Assembly: GCA_030407085.1 (NCBI GenBank)
Contig: CM059584.1
Coordinates: 91,830,501 to 91,894,500, forward strand
Direction: 5' to 3'
Origin: Trichopria drosophilae
Taxonomy: Eukaryota; Arthropoda; Insecta; Hymenoptera; Diapriidae
Length of the DNA: 64,000 nt
The notes beneath the pieces were generated by a model that saw only the letters and a list, made by a program, of their open reading frames with translations, ran no database searches and was not told the DNA's origin. Shown piece after piece: positions 54,250-64,000 of this stretch. A program made the translations under genes and the position numbers. Each line of letters starts with the position of its first letter. Within the stretch, counting starts at the first letter, position 1.

Positions 54250-56050
54250 GATTACAAAACGCATGTCTCAATTGAAAGGCAAAATTCAATTGACAGGGAA
54301 GCTGGCTTATCTCGAAACATCTGGCCGTTCATTTACGGCTAAAGTCAGGAAGTTTGCGCAACAACTGCGGACATACTATCACACACTGAACAAGCTCATG
54401 TTGCTCAATATCAAGCAACGTTTGGCGGATAAAATTCAGGTTTTGGCAAATGTACAAAAAAAGGCTGCAAAGACGGGAGGATGGAATTCTACAAAATGCA
54501 AAATTTGGTCGAATCCGTCCAACCTCTTCAGACATCGTATCGCAGCATCACGTGAGTTTCCATCAATAATAGCCTCGATTAAGGAATTCTGAGGGAGCAT
54601 CTACTAGAAAACATCTAGGCTTAATGCAGACACTCCAGGTATTGTAATCTTTATGAGTTGTGTGACGAACTCGCACAACAAAGTGAAGATTGCCCACCTG
54701 TCAGTGCAATAAAGGTGAATAATGCCATCAAAAGAGCGAGGAATTTATCCTCGCCAGGCTGGGATGAAATTAACAACTATTGGTGGAAGAAGTTCACATC
54801 TGTCCATCAACACCCAGACCGAATATTCACCTTTTATATATATGGAGACCAAACCATTCCGCACTGGCTGTTGGACTGCCGTACGACACTAATCCCAAAA
54901 TCGGCAGACTTGTCTGATCCGAGAAACCATAGACCAATCATGTGTCTCAATACGTTATACAAATGGTTCACTAACATCTTCAACGAACGTATTAAGAAAG
55001 CCGTGAAACCGGCGTGGCAACGGATAGTAGAACCACGAGGCTGCAAAATGGGTGTAAGTCAACTTGCTTATCGACAGGTGTGTTTATCCAGTACAAGCGT
55101 CACCTGTCGATAGAAGGGCTGGATTACATGAAGGCGTATGATTCAAGATCGCACGAGCTTTTAAGCTTGTTGGTCAATCGCATCCATGTCCACCCAAACA
55201 TAGTGATAAGTGAGAATACCTGATGCCTCTTGGGAAAAAGCGCTTTGTCATGATATCGGGCAAGCGAAGAACCATGTCTAGACTGGTTCAATTATAAAGA
55301 TGTCCCTATCAGGGAGATTCTCAGAGTCCACGGCTCTTCTGCACCTCGCTATTGCCTCTCTCCGTTGCTCTCCGACAATCTGAAGGGTACATGTGTGGGC
55401 CGCCTGGTGAACGTGTACATCAGATCACCCATTTATTCTATATAGATGATCTTAAATTATACGCAATAGGCGAGGATCAATTATATCTATCTCTAAACAT
55501 CGCCCTCACATACTCGAGAAATATAGGTATGGAATTCGGATTGGACAAGTGTGCAGTCGTTCATTTGCACAGAAGAAGGTCAGGCTCCATTAACAACGAT
55601 ATGGAGCTCGTCAACGGAAATGTCATCCGCCACCTGAGCGCCGAGGAAGCCAACACATACCTGGGAGTGCCTCAGAGGCATGTCCAGGATGTGCAGACTG
55701 CTAAAACGACCATCATTAAGAAATATCGGCGCCTTCTCCGTCAGATCTGTTCATCAGAAATGACGGGGAAAAATAAGGTGGCAGCCACGAATATATTGGC
55801 CAGTGCTCTATTCATTTGGAGCACTTAAGTGGAACTTTGGCGAGCTAAGGGGCCATGACTGATGCAGAGGGAAGATTATTTGTATGCAACGCCGTTTGCA
55901 TCTAAGATCTTCCGTGGAACGACTGTATTTGCCTCGAAAATTGGGAGGTCGTGGCCTTTTTGAACCAAGAATGCATGCAGGACAGATTAATCCTCGAAAC
56001 GGCTTCCGACGTGATTAATCGAATGGAGGATCCCCTGAGGATGATTTCAT
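54250..56050 (+). pseudogene. R2/R4-like LINE, reverse transcriptase
   Basis: Frame 54263-54592 is a Lys/Arg-rich N-terminal part. Frame 54658-55113 holds NLSSPGWDEINNYWWKKFTS, IPHWLLDCRTTLIPKSADLS and DPRNHRPIMCLNTLYKWFTN, the start of RT. Frame 55352-55828 holds HLFYIDDLKLYAIG with the catalytic FYIDD box, then MEFGLDKCAVVH and ANTYLGVPQ. From 55880 another frame gives LYLPRKIGGRGLFEPRM. About four frameshifts and stops. Reverse transcriptase of a target-primed retrotransposon. No endonuclease or zinc motif is seen. It ends in a GT microsatellite at 56055. Confidence 0.82.
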
Positions 56051-56054
56051 CAGT

Positions 56055-56080
56055 GTGTGTGTGTGCGTGCGTGCGTGCGC

Positions 56081-56148
<68 letters not shown>
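56055..56148 (+). repeat. (GT)n microsatellite with GTGC and CGCG core
   Basis: GT-rich tract of about 94 bases ending at GTATGTGTGG. It breaks off the LINE coding similarity. Confidence 0.9.
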
Positions 56149-56149
<1 letters not shown>

Positions 56150-56151
<2 letters not shown>

Positions 56152-56592
56152 GCAGTGATCCATACGTATGTAAATACTTTCCTGATCATTTCGCAACATT
56201 TCCGGTGTGATTGAGTTAGAAACATTTTTTATCCTTGCTTGCAATTCATTAATATCGGCAGGTTTTTCTCAAATACTTTGCTCGTCAAATATCCCTAATA
56301 AATGTAGTCCAACGGTGTTAAGTCAGGTGATCTGATCGGCCATTCAATCGATCCTCTTCTACCAATCGATTTATTAGGAAACAGTTCATTTAAGTAATTT
56401 CGAGTAACTACCGCATAGTGAACTGGGGCTCCATCTTGCTGAGACCAAACTTGTTCACAAGCAAGTCCAAGAATTTCTTGGATACCTGGGACTACTTGTG
56501 TTGGTAACAGATGCAGGTAATTCTCAGCATTTATATTCCCTGCGATTAAATATGGCCCAATAATATTTTGGGTATATATACCCAATAAAAAC

Positions 56593-56597
<5 letters not shown>
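56150..56597 (-). pseudogene. mariner D,D41D transposase C-terminal half
   Basis: Frame 56595-56295 reads YTQNIIGPYLIAGNINAENY, VWSQQDGAPVHYAV, KSIGRRGSIEWPIRSPDLTP and LDYIY, with two catalytic Asp and the 41-residue spacing. After a stop the tail KPADINELQARIKNVSNSI continues to about 56160. The N-terminal half is absent. The fragment is bounded on both sides by microsatellites. Confidence 0.78.

Positions 56598-56659
<62 letters not shown>
56598..56659 (+). repeat. (CA)n microsatellite
   Basis: Pure AC dinucleotide run of about 62 bases. Being the complement of the GT tract at 56055-56148, the two form a long inverted pair around the mariner fragment. Confidence 0.9.
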
Positions 56660-56779
56660 ACACCCGCCCGCCGGAGTCTTATTGGTTCCTTCTAATGGGC
56701 GTGTACCCAGGTGGCGGATCGAGGAATGCTGGTAATAGGTATCGGAGAAATAAAATATCCGACGCGGACTAAAAAACTA

Positions 56780-58186
56780 GCTAGGGGAAGGAACCCCCAT
56801 TAATAAACCAAAGATCGCAGAACAGCGGCAGAAAGAAGTTTACGGTGCAGGGGTCGGATTCCCAGTACCGGCGTCGGGTACGAGTGCGCAAGCGGGCTCT
56901 CCGGCGTCGTTATCAAGCAACCGCAGTGCTGCAGGGGTTGGCCACTTGGTCCGTGTAGCATGAGATGCCACAAGTGACAGTATGGTGGTTGAAACTGGAG
57001 TGGGCTGCCTGGAGGCCTTCTTCCAGAAGGTTTACAGCAGCATATCGGTGGACCCACGAGCAGAGAAGGACCCAGAGGCGGCAAAATTCCGGGTCCTGGA
57101 GGAGATAATTAAGGGCCTTGTGGACTTCATTATTGAAAAAAAAGAATCTCCACAAGGAGCTTAAAGATATGGCGAGAGCTACGTTAAAGGCAACAAGAGA
57201 TTATGCCGAGGTGAGGCATAACCGATGGCCTTCGAAAACGGCATGCGGCTGCAAAGATGGGGCGAGTCAGACCTCGCCTCTCTATCGCGGGCCCCGTAAA
57301 GAGTACGCGGGGAGAAGAAAGCCTTCGCCTCCAACAACGCCGGCGAAGAAAATAGTGAGAAAAGGGGTAGAGGACAAAGACTTTCCTACTCACCAGTGAA
57401 AAATCACCAGCAGCAAGCCCGAACGCACGACAAGGTCTCACGGTGGTGAAAAGGGGAAGGGAAGATGGGAACAAAGTGTCAAAACAGAATGTCGGCATGC
57501 GACCCAATCAAGAACACAAAACTGGGCCGAGATAACTCCGTCCTGATGCTATCAAGATCAAAGCGACAGGAGGAGTCTCGTACATCGACATCCTACGAAA
57601 GGTGAAAACTGCACCCGGATTCAAGAAATTGGGCGAAAGGGTAACGAGGATTTGGCTCACGAAGGCAGGAGCTCTCCTGGAAATGGGCTCGGACGGAGCA
57701 CCAACGGAGGAGCTCCGATCCGAGGCTGCGTCTCTGCTAGACGGGTCAACTCTCATCCAGATGCTAACCCAAATAGAAGGCATATCGATCACGGACCTGG
57801 ACGAGGCCACAACCACGGACGGGGTGGCACTGGCCCTCGCCTCGGCCACCGGCCTGGAAAGTGTGACCCCAAAGTCCACCAAACTTAGGGGCGCGTACTG
57901 CGGCACTCAAGCAGCCAAAGTCAGACTCCCCGCCTCAGTATCAGAGAACCTACTGGAGACGGGACGGCTGAGAGTTGGTTGGGTGAACTGTCGAGTACGG
58001 CTTCTCGAAATACCTCTTCGGTGCTAAAAATGCCATGAGATCGCGCATATGGCAACGAACTGCAAGAGCTCAGTTAACTGGTCACTTCAGTGCTTCCGAT
58101 GTGGTAAAGAGGGCCACAAAATAGTGGACTGGGCGGCTAAATATCAGTCTGCACAAGAGGGCGGAGTACCGAACAACAATGGCTAA
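56780..58186 (+). pseudogene. R1-like LINE ORF1 (Gag-like, zinc knuckles)
   Basis: It begins MVVETGVGCLEAFFQKVYSS at 56982. A frame change at an A8 run (57135-57142) leads to LKKKNLHKELKDMARATLKA and a basic region. From about 57520 the frame reads RPDAIKIKATGGVSYIDIL, KKLGERVTRIWLTKAGALLE, GRLRVGWVNCRVRLLEIPLRC, TAA (58025-58027), KCHEIAHMATNC, CFRCGKEGHKIVDW. The TAA sits inside the first CCHC knuckle and the last Cys of the next knuckle is Trp. ORF1 stops at 58186, overlapping ORF2 by 8 bases, an R1-type layout. The protein binds element RNA. Confidence 0.82.
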
Positions 58187-58420
58187 TATACTGCAGCTTA
58201 ACCTCAACCACTGTGCCGTGGCCCAGGATCTGCTGTTCCAGCTGGTAAGAGAAGAAAAGGCAGATATTGCCATCATTAGTAAGCAGTACAGGGATCCAGA
58301 GGATTCAAAGTGGGTAAGGGACACTACCAGCAAGGCGGCCATCTGGGTCTGTGGAAATTTTCACATATCCAACGACTCGAGGTATGCCTCGCCTTTCGTT
58401 CATTACCCCTGGCAGCTCGG
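58179..58420 (+). pseudogene. R1-like LINE ORF2, endonuclease start, truncated
   Basis: MANILQLNLNHCAVAQDLL, VREEKADIAIISKQYRDPED and KAAIWVCGNF are the N-terminus of an R1-clade endonuclease/RT protein; SKQYR stands where the family has SEQYR, so the catalytic-site Glu is Lys. The similarity stops around 58400-58420, where the opposite strand becomes BEL/Pao. The RT is lost. Confidence 0.83.
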
Positions 58421-59270
58421 AAGGTTGAGTGGGCCAACATTCCGGCGGCTGTGAAAGCCAAGCCGGGTCCTTGCACCAGATGTGCGTGTTCGACAATTCT
58501 GAGGTATAAGACCTGCAGTGCGCTGGGTTACTTTTGCTGGGCACGTATCACCACGTCGCTTGTGGAAGTAGTGGTTGTATATTCGACGTACAATTGGCTA
58601 CGTAGACGTTCCACGTGGGTTATTTTTTCAACCACGCGAGAGTTATCGTAGAATCTACCCAACACGTCATGGAGGTTGGTCTCATTGCTAAATTGTTTAG
58701 GGCAAAATTAACATAACGAGCTAATAGGTCAACTCTATTCAGTTCAAAACGAGGGATACTAAGTGGTTTTAAGTGATGCGACCTTAGTCTTCGTCATAAG
58801 CAAAGAAACTTTTATGTCCCATGTCTTCGCTACGACTCTTAGGTAGACGACTGCAGAATATGCTGCATTGGACACATCTGAGAAACCGTGAACTTTATAA
58901 TATAAGGTTTCAAAGCCGAATAAATGCCATCTGCGTAACGAAATGTTGTTTAAATCAGGCAGTTTACTAACAAACGATATCCAAATTTTTTCTAAGTCAG
59001 CGGAGAGAGGATCGTCTCAAGCGAGTTTTAGAAACCACAACGATTGTAAGAGAATATTGGCCTTGGCAAGTACGGGTACAAGCCAGCCTTATGGGTCGAA
59101 CCGTCTACCTATTACAGACAGTATGTGACGTCGTTTAATCGACTTTAGGGAGTACCTCGAGAGGGGCCGCAGAAAACTTACCAAAACGTATAAGCTACTG
59201 GAAACCAAGATACGCCTAGAACCTTAAGTTCCAAATCTTCTTGCATCGAGAAGTCTATCGCGAGTCCATT
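58410..59270 (-). pseudogene. BEL/Pao RNase H region, heavily broken
   Basis: Scattered in three phases on the minus strand are IPRFELNRVDLLARYV, CWVDSTITLAWLKK, NCTSNIQPLLPQATW, VPSKSNPAHCRSYTSE and WCKDPAWLSQPPECWP, in the order found in BEL/Pao RNase H domains (usual VPSKSNPADCASRG). No continuous frame is left. Confidence 0.72.
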
Positions 59271-59889
59271 CCCTTAAGAATGCAATGGTTCAAGCAAAAG
59301 CGGACAGTTCGAGTTCCATTTTTGCAACGGAAATCCTGCGGCAGCGAGTAGGGACATCACTTGCTCTATAAGCTGGGAGGCTAAAACTATATCATGAGCT
59401 CCAAATAGTACGTCATCTACGTATGTTGACCTAATAATAAAGGGCGCAGCAAGTAAAAAATGTTCTCCTTCGTCCCGCACAAGTTGCTCGAGAACTCGTT
59501 GGGATTGATATGGGACGGAGTACCGTCGGTCACATTCGTCAATAGATATACTATCACTAGATCTTCACCAGCATCTCGCCACAGGATGCACTGAAAACGT
59601 TGATCTTGCGGATCTACTATGAGATTTGTCGGAACATTTTCTCAATATTCGCCACAAGAACATATTCATAGGCACGCCACTGCAACAAAATCGTGGCCAA
59701 GTAATTTTTCAACTTAGGCCCCACGAAAAGTCCATCATTTAAGGACCGTCCATTCGATGTATCACTCGATGCGTTGAACGCAACGCGAAGCTTCGTGGGG
59801 GGGGGGGGGTCGGCCCGAAGGACCGGATTATGAGGAAGATATACATAATTCTCCGGAATAGTACCCTCAGGCGTATCGATTCGTCGCAT
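59270..59889 (-). pseudogene. BEL/Pao reverse transcriptase, broken
   Basis: Frame 59889-59617 has NYVYLPHNPVLRADPPPPTK, RVAFNASSDTSNGRSLNDGL, VGPKLKNYLATILLQW and VANIEKMFRQIS. Frame 59480-59274 has RSTYVDDVLFGAHD with the catalytic YVDD. The four Pro residues come from a G/C homopolymer near 59797-59809 that may have expanded. Sequence between the two frames carries stops. Confidence 0.82.
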
Positions 59890-59908
59890 ATGCGTTATGA
59901 TAATGACT

Positions 59909-60659
59909 CTACAAAGTGATTCTCACATTGTTGCTCATCTTTCGTAAGAAACGGTTTCGTGGGAATTTCCTAAAACTTTCTTTTATTGCGGCTTCAATGT
60001 CACAAGCATGGGCAACGTGATGGACAGTGAACGAGGGAACGGAAGAGAATTGCGTAGGAAGGGGATTGGACAATACCCAACCAAAAACCGTACTTTGGGC
60101 AATCGGCGTATTTGGTTGACCGCGGCGTAGACCGCTTAAAAGAATGGAACCAAACAAGTCGGCTCCAATGAGCGCGCCGATCCTACCGGGATTAACAAAG
60201 TCCGAATCAGCAAGTTCGAGATTCCGGATGTACCCCGACTTATTATAATTCAAAATTCGCTTAGGAGCATATGCCGTGATGCTATTTAAAATGTAAGCTG
60301 TAGCAGGAATCAGCAAAACGCGACTGCTTGAATGTGACACCGAAATTGTACCGAGTGTTTTAAGTGGTGGATACGTTTCCACCAACCCCGCTTACGTTTA
60401 CATAAGCCTTCTCCCGAAGTAAACGAAGCGTTTGAGCGATCGATTCACTCAAAAAAGAACACTCCGATCCCTGATCTGGCAATGCATGGATTACCGCCGA
60501 GTTACCATTATTCGAAACGATTCGTATGCGCGCTGTGGCCAACAAAATCGATCCCTTTGACACTGCATTGCTACAGTTGACACGAGAGTCGAAAAAGTTA
60601 GAAGCACTGGCTAAGTCAGATGCATTGGCGTTTGTGTACGTCGGCTTTGTTGATTGCAT
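59909..60659 (-). pseudogene. BEL/Pao aspartic protease
   Basis: Frame 60659-60360 contains GSILLATARIRIVSNNGNSA and ALPDQGSECSFLSE, the Pao-type DQGSE active site. After a frame change near 60370, frame 60385-59909 continues with ELADSDFVNPGRIGALIGAD, RRGQPNTPIAQSTVFGWVLS and the lead to RT. The catalytic Asp is retained. Confidence 0.82.
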
Positions 60660-60681
60660 CAGTTAAATTTTATGGCTCGTG

Positions 60682-61500
60682 TCAACTTGCAACAGTCGCA
60701 TTTGACGGCGAGCTATTAATTCTATAGAGAAAGGTGTGATGCCTTCGTCGACATATTGTGCAAGTGAATTTACTTTTGCAATTTTCAATTTTATGTGAAG
60801 TGCTAAGGCAATTAATGTACATGTGTTGCTGACGAAGGAAAGCATCACGCTTGTCGACTGGCAAAGCTTTAAACTGTTCGCATTCGTAAATTTTGTGATC
60901 CCGCTGACAACAAATACATTTAGGTTTAGTCGACGCTTGCAACAATCAGATTTTAATTTTCGAGGTTTCTTTGTTATAATGGGAAATATTGGTCATGGTA
61001 TTTAATATCTCTAACGTTCGCACAAGTGTATTCAGGAAATCACGAAATTTAATTAGTGCAGGGCATTCCAACGTATTACCAAAAGAAGTTTCCCACTCTT
61101 TCCGCGAACTTTTGTCCAATTAACGTACTAATAGGAAAACAAGATCTTCCCAATATTCTACAGGCCGATTTTAATTCCCCAACGCATCGATTATTTCTTT
61201 ACTAGTATCGCGGACGTATTCCAAATTCTTAATATTGTCATTGGATGCATTTGGAATGTCAAACATAGTATGTAAATACGCGTATACCACAACCCGAGTA
61301 CTGTCGTATTGCCTATATATACTAAATTTGCCTATTGATACTAAAGAATTATATGTGACATCGTAATTTGCACCCGTAACGGCGATATTCTATATTAAGC
61401 TCACGGTTTCTCCAGTTAAACTGTCTTTCAAATATTGAAATTTCTCACTTCTCAGTAAAGTGGGAGCATCGTGAATTAAGGCACAATAAAGATCCAGAAA
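60682..61500 (-). pseudogene. BEL/Pao Gag with zinc knuckles
   Basis: Upstream phases give FLDLYCALIHDAPTLLRSEK, QYLKDSLTGETVSLI, NDNIKNLEYVRDTSKEIIDA and ISHYNKETSKIK (Pao capsid-like). Frame 60945-60682 gives the knuckles CICCQRDHKIYEC, CLSTSHKIENC and CTICRRRHHTFL. Several stops. Gag would form the particle around element RNA. Confidence 0.8.
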
Positions 61501-61655
61501 GTTTTGCTAGTCTAGGTAGTACCTGAGAACGTAGGTAGGCTAATTTACGGAAGACCTAATTCCAGTCGGCGAAGCATCCTTATCGATTGCTGCGGCGATG
61601 ATGGCGGCGGCGCCCGTTCCAGCAGGGCGATTTCGTAAAGATACCCTGAAAACTA

Positions 61656-61895
61656 CTATAAATTGGTTTTGACGCTTGCGAGGGGAAGGAGGGGGGGGGG
61701 GGGAGGGTGCATGACATCGGAACTAACTGTCATCCACGGACCTTCAGTGTTTCTTTCTCGCATGAGTCCTACAGGGGCCTGCGGCGAGACTCTTTGTCTC
61801 TGACATGCAGGGCAACGTGCGACGAATTTAGCATCATCCTGAAATACGCCGGACCAGTAGAAGTCCTGGATGAGACAATGGTACGTCTTGTCCAC
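61656..61895 (-). pseudogene. Gypsy-3 integrase N-terminus
   Basis: KTYHCLIQDFYWSGVFQDDA, ARCPACQRQRVSPQAPVGLM and PWMTVSSDVMHPPPPP. The finger Cys pair and the first core Asp (SSDVM) are present, but the sequence then runs into a G homopolymer (61688-61704) read as Pro codons and ends, so the core is lost. Confidence 0.72.
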
Positions 61896-61957
61896 TCCTA
61901 AGTAGCCACTCAGAACACAGACACGCGATTCCGCTGGGAGGACTAGTTCCTCTAGCT

Positions 61958-62465
61958 CTAGAAATATATTCGGTCATCTTCGATTCGCCAATCGGGGTAC
62001 TTCGTAGAGAACTTTTTCTGTGTATACCATTGATCCGATGTATCTCCAAGGGCGCAAAGGGCTGCATTAACGTTTTCGTACATTCGCGAAAGAGCATCGG
62101 GCACCACACTGAGGGCAGCCTTTCTGTGCTTTATTTTCATATCATACGTCCCGGATGGGGGTGCCATCGCGTCTAGTCCACGAATTACTATCCGTATCTA
62201 ATTTAAGACCGAAGAACCGCATAAAGTTCATACCCAGCACACACGCATAGCGACTCTTATCTCGATTCTTGGTTTGACCGTCGAGTATAATCTCGAGGTT
62301 AACGACGCCGTCTACGTGGATTAGTGCACCATTCGAAACTCTTACTTGTTCTTCGCTTGATCTCATAAATTGTGAAACGATCTCATGACACGCGAGACCT
62401 AAATACGATTGTGAGGCTCCGGTGTAGACGAGAGCCCGAATATCGTTCCCGTTTAAGACGGATTC
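61958..62465 (-). pseudogene. Gypsy-3 protease joined to RNase H end
   Basis: The reading ALVYTGASQSYLGLACHEI (about 62430) is the protease active site with Tyr in place of the catalytic Asp. NLEIILDGQTKNRDKSRYAC and VLGMNFMRFFGLKLDTDSN follow. At about 62160 the sequence jumps to AALSVVPDALSRMYENVNAA and YPDWRIEDDRIYF, the end of RNase H and the linker to integrase. RT is deleted between them. Confidence 0.72.
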
Positions 62466-62469
62466 GAAT

Positions 62470-63515
62470 ATAAGGTAAGCAGATTAGACTTGCATCAGTC
62501 CATTAACGCAAACGATCTACTTGACGTAATGCGCTTGTAGCGTCTATATACATACGCTACATGTACGCGTCATTAATAAGTAATATTCAACCCCGTGATG
62601 AACGACAACCGCGCATACAAATGTTTATGGCGGGTTGCCCAACGTCGCCTTTACAGAGGCTCAAATCCACAAGAGAAGTGCGTTCTCCAGTAGTCACAAG
62701 GAATTCATTGGCACGATCTAACCAGCTTCTGCTCGATCGACATTTTTTGGGTCAATCAAGCACAGGAGAATCTTTCTTCGACATCGCCTTTCCCTCGAAG
62801 GAATTTAGGAAGCAGATTCCGGCAATAAATTTTTGGTTCTTTCCTTTCCTTCCTGTAGCCAGCGGATGCAACCACCGACGCACCAGGCGGAAGTAATCCA
62901 GAGTCCGGCTCCAGCGATTTGTGCCACCGCAGGCCGGCCAACAGCAGGTTTCATCTTCCGGCCTCGTCTTCGAGTCTGCACAGCGGTCCGGATCACTAAA
63001 TACGGCGAGAAGCAGCATCCTGATCCACCATCAACGGATAGCGTGGAACTCCATCTTCGAGACCCAACGATCGCAGCCACTCCACCGGGCGATACAACCT
63101 TCTCACCGCACACGCCGCCGGGGACGCCACCTGCAGTTCTAAACTAAACTAGAAAACGCCTGTCGCAAACTTTTCGATACACCGGCCATCAGGTTCACTA
63201 AAACGAAACCGTCGTTGACGTATCGCGAAAACCATCCCAATTAATTAGTGTACGAATGTTTAATAAAAATTGTTATTTTTCTCCTTTTAAAAAGAGTTTA
63301 AAATTATTATAGAACACCGCGAAACACTAAATGTTTATGTAATGGGCACAGTTATTTCACTACAGCCGAATGACCTGTTAAAGTGGTCTTTTTCATGTCA
63401 ACCCTATTGACCGTAGGACAGGACGGAGCGGGGATCGGAGAAGAACGTGGTAGTGGGGGTCTTGGGGTTCCCTTCCCCCCGCTAGCAGTTTCTCGACCTT
63501 TTTCGTGCGCACACG
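62470..63515. other. unassigned sequence inside Gypsy-3
   Basis: Overlapping frames exist on both strands (plus 62561-62896 and 62833-63147, minus 63018-62752), Pro/Ser/Arg-rich and without motif. AATAAAAATTG near 63260 on the plus strand could be a poly(A) signal of an inserted plus-strand element. Which strand codes, if any, cannot be decided by eye. Confidence 0.3.
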
Positions 63516-63519
63516 GGAC

Positions 63520-63660
63520 ACATACTAGTATCCCGGCCCGTGTGGCCACACATTCGACAAAAGTAGCCTAAGGGGTGAGTGCACTCCCTATACACGTGAA
63601 CCGTCTGTTTGCAATTATAACAGCGGATGGTATTACGATCCTGCGGTTACCTAGTCTCTG
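63520..63660 (-). pseudogene. Gypsy-3 Gag zinc knuckles
   Basis: CYNCKQTVHVYREC is a complete CCHC knuckle (C-x2-C-x4-H-x4-C), followed by CRMCGHTGRDTSMC, an irregular second one with short Cys-His spacing. Upstream (to 63880) the phase shows Pro/Ser-rich SVPPLSSRRPPATTPLSPG. Nucleic-acid-binding end of Gag. Confidence 0.65.
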
Positions 63661-64000
63661 TAGGTGAACGCTCCTTCGGCGCTACGTCCAGGACTCAGAG
63701 GTGTAGTTGCTGGGGGTCGACGTGACGAAAGTGGTGGTACCGACTGTATGGGGTTGGAAATCCTATTTTTCTCGGCGCGAACCAACGTCGCGACGTCGTA
63801 GGGCCTCTACCTGGCGCAACGTCTACGAAGACGTTAAAATCTCCACCTGAGACGGTAGCCGGCCCTGAGACGGCAGCGGTAAAACGCCGAATAAGTAATA
63901 CCGAAAAAGGGCATTACAAGAGAGAGTGCTTAGTACTCGTCCCGGTCTGCGGGAGAGAAACTCCCGGCATCAACTGCCGAACAGAACCCGAGAAGAGCTG

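Larger units (their letters stand above)
58410..61510 (-). mobile_element. BEL/Pao retrotransposon, decayed
   Basis: Minus-strand order is gag with zinc knuckles, Pao-type protease, RT and RNase H. LTRs are not seen: the left end is cut by the R1-like LINE junction and the right end merges into sequence next to Gypsy-3. Many frameshifts; inactive. Confidence 0.85.
61656..64000 (-). mobile_element. Gypsy-3: Ty3/Gypsy element, RT deleted, runs off window
   Basis: From right to left on the minus strand: Gag C-terminus with zinc knuckles (63660-63520), unassigned sequence (62470-63515), protease (62460-62142), end of RNase H (62135-61958) and the integrase finger (61895-61656). RT and most of RNase H are missing. 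The rest of gag and the 5' LTR would lie beyond 64000. Confidence 0.72.

Noticed and set aside
55902..56244. His/Thr- and Cys/Val-rich frames
   Set aside because: Translation of the GT microsatellite in several phases.

Overview
This is a repeat-dominated arthropod (almost certainly insect) nuclear window. The background is AT-rich. The mobile elements are an insect-type set: mariners whose transposases fit a D,D41D spacing, Ty3/Gypsy, BEL/Pao, R1-like and R2/R4-like LINEs, and a Tc1 derivative. No bacterial-style operon is present. Hymenoptera is possible but the sequence alone does not prove it.

The only convincing host gene is on the minus strand. A Gln/Ser/His-rich first coding exon lies at 26576-27052 and a second at 673-964. 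They join in phase 0 with good GT/AG sites. The roughly 25.6 kb between them reads as a single intron packed with mobile DNA. A further minus-strand exon may run off the left edge (1-126), but its phase does not match.

Inside that intron, in order: a 5.1 kb mariner (2190-7266) with TA target duplications and long repeated termini, whose transposase is split by a 2.1 kb foldback-like palindromic minisatellite element (3813-5902) with a 10-bp target duplication; a dead R2/R4-like LINE (8690-9860, minus); a decayed Gypsy pol (11608-14940, minus) carrying a possible solo LTR; a second mariner transposase (16028-17078, minus); a decayed gene of an unrecognised transposon-like family (18353-19660); 121-bp and 151-bp tandem repeats; a mariner derivative with inverted repeats beside (TA)n tracts (about 20278-21704); and a retroelement scrap near 23.6-24.6 kb.

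From 27.7 to 29.7 kb there is a second fragment of the unrecognised family, a tRNA-related SINE-like sequence and several small inverted repeats. Then comes the best-preserved element, Gypsy-1 (29710-39748, minus): near-identical LTRs, gag with few lesions, a 1036-residue pol frame with protease, RT, RNase H and integrase, and a third ORF in the env position. That ORF encodes a coiled-coil protein, not an envelope, and has a strong splice acceptor just upstream.

The right third is nested debris: a LINE 5' half (about 41990-43232), Gypsy-2 (43239-50550, minus) with a Tc1 mini-element inside and a deleted tandem copy attached (50551-51619), an AT-rich repeat field, an R2/R4-like LINE (54250-56050, plus), a mariner fragment between opposed GT and CA microsatellites, an R1-like LINE (56780-58420, plus) abutting a BEL/Pao element (58410-61510, minus), and Gypsy-3 (61656 to the window end, minus). 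Most genes here are broken. Only Gypsy-1 looks young.
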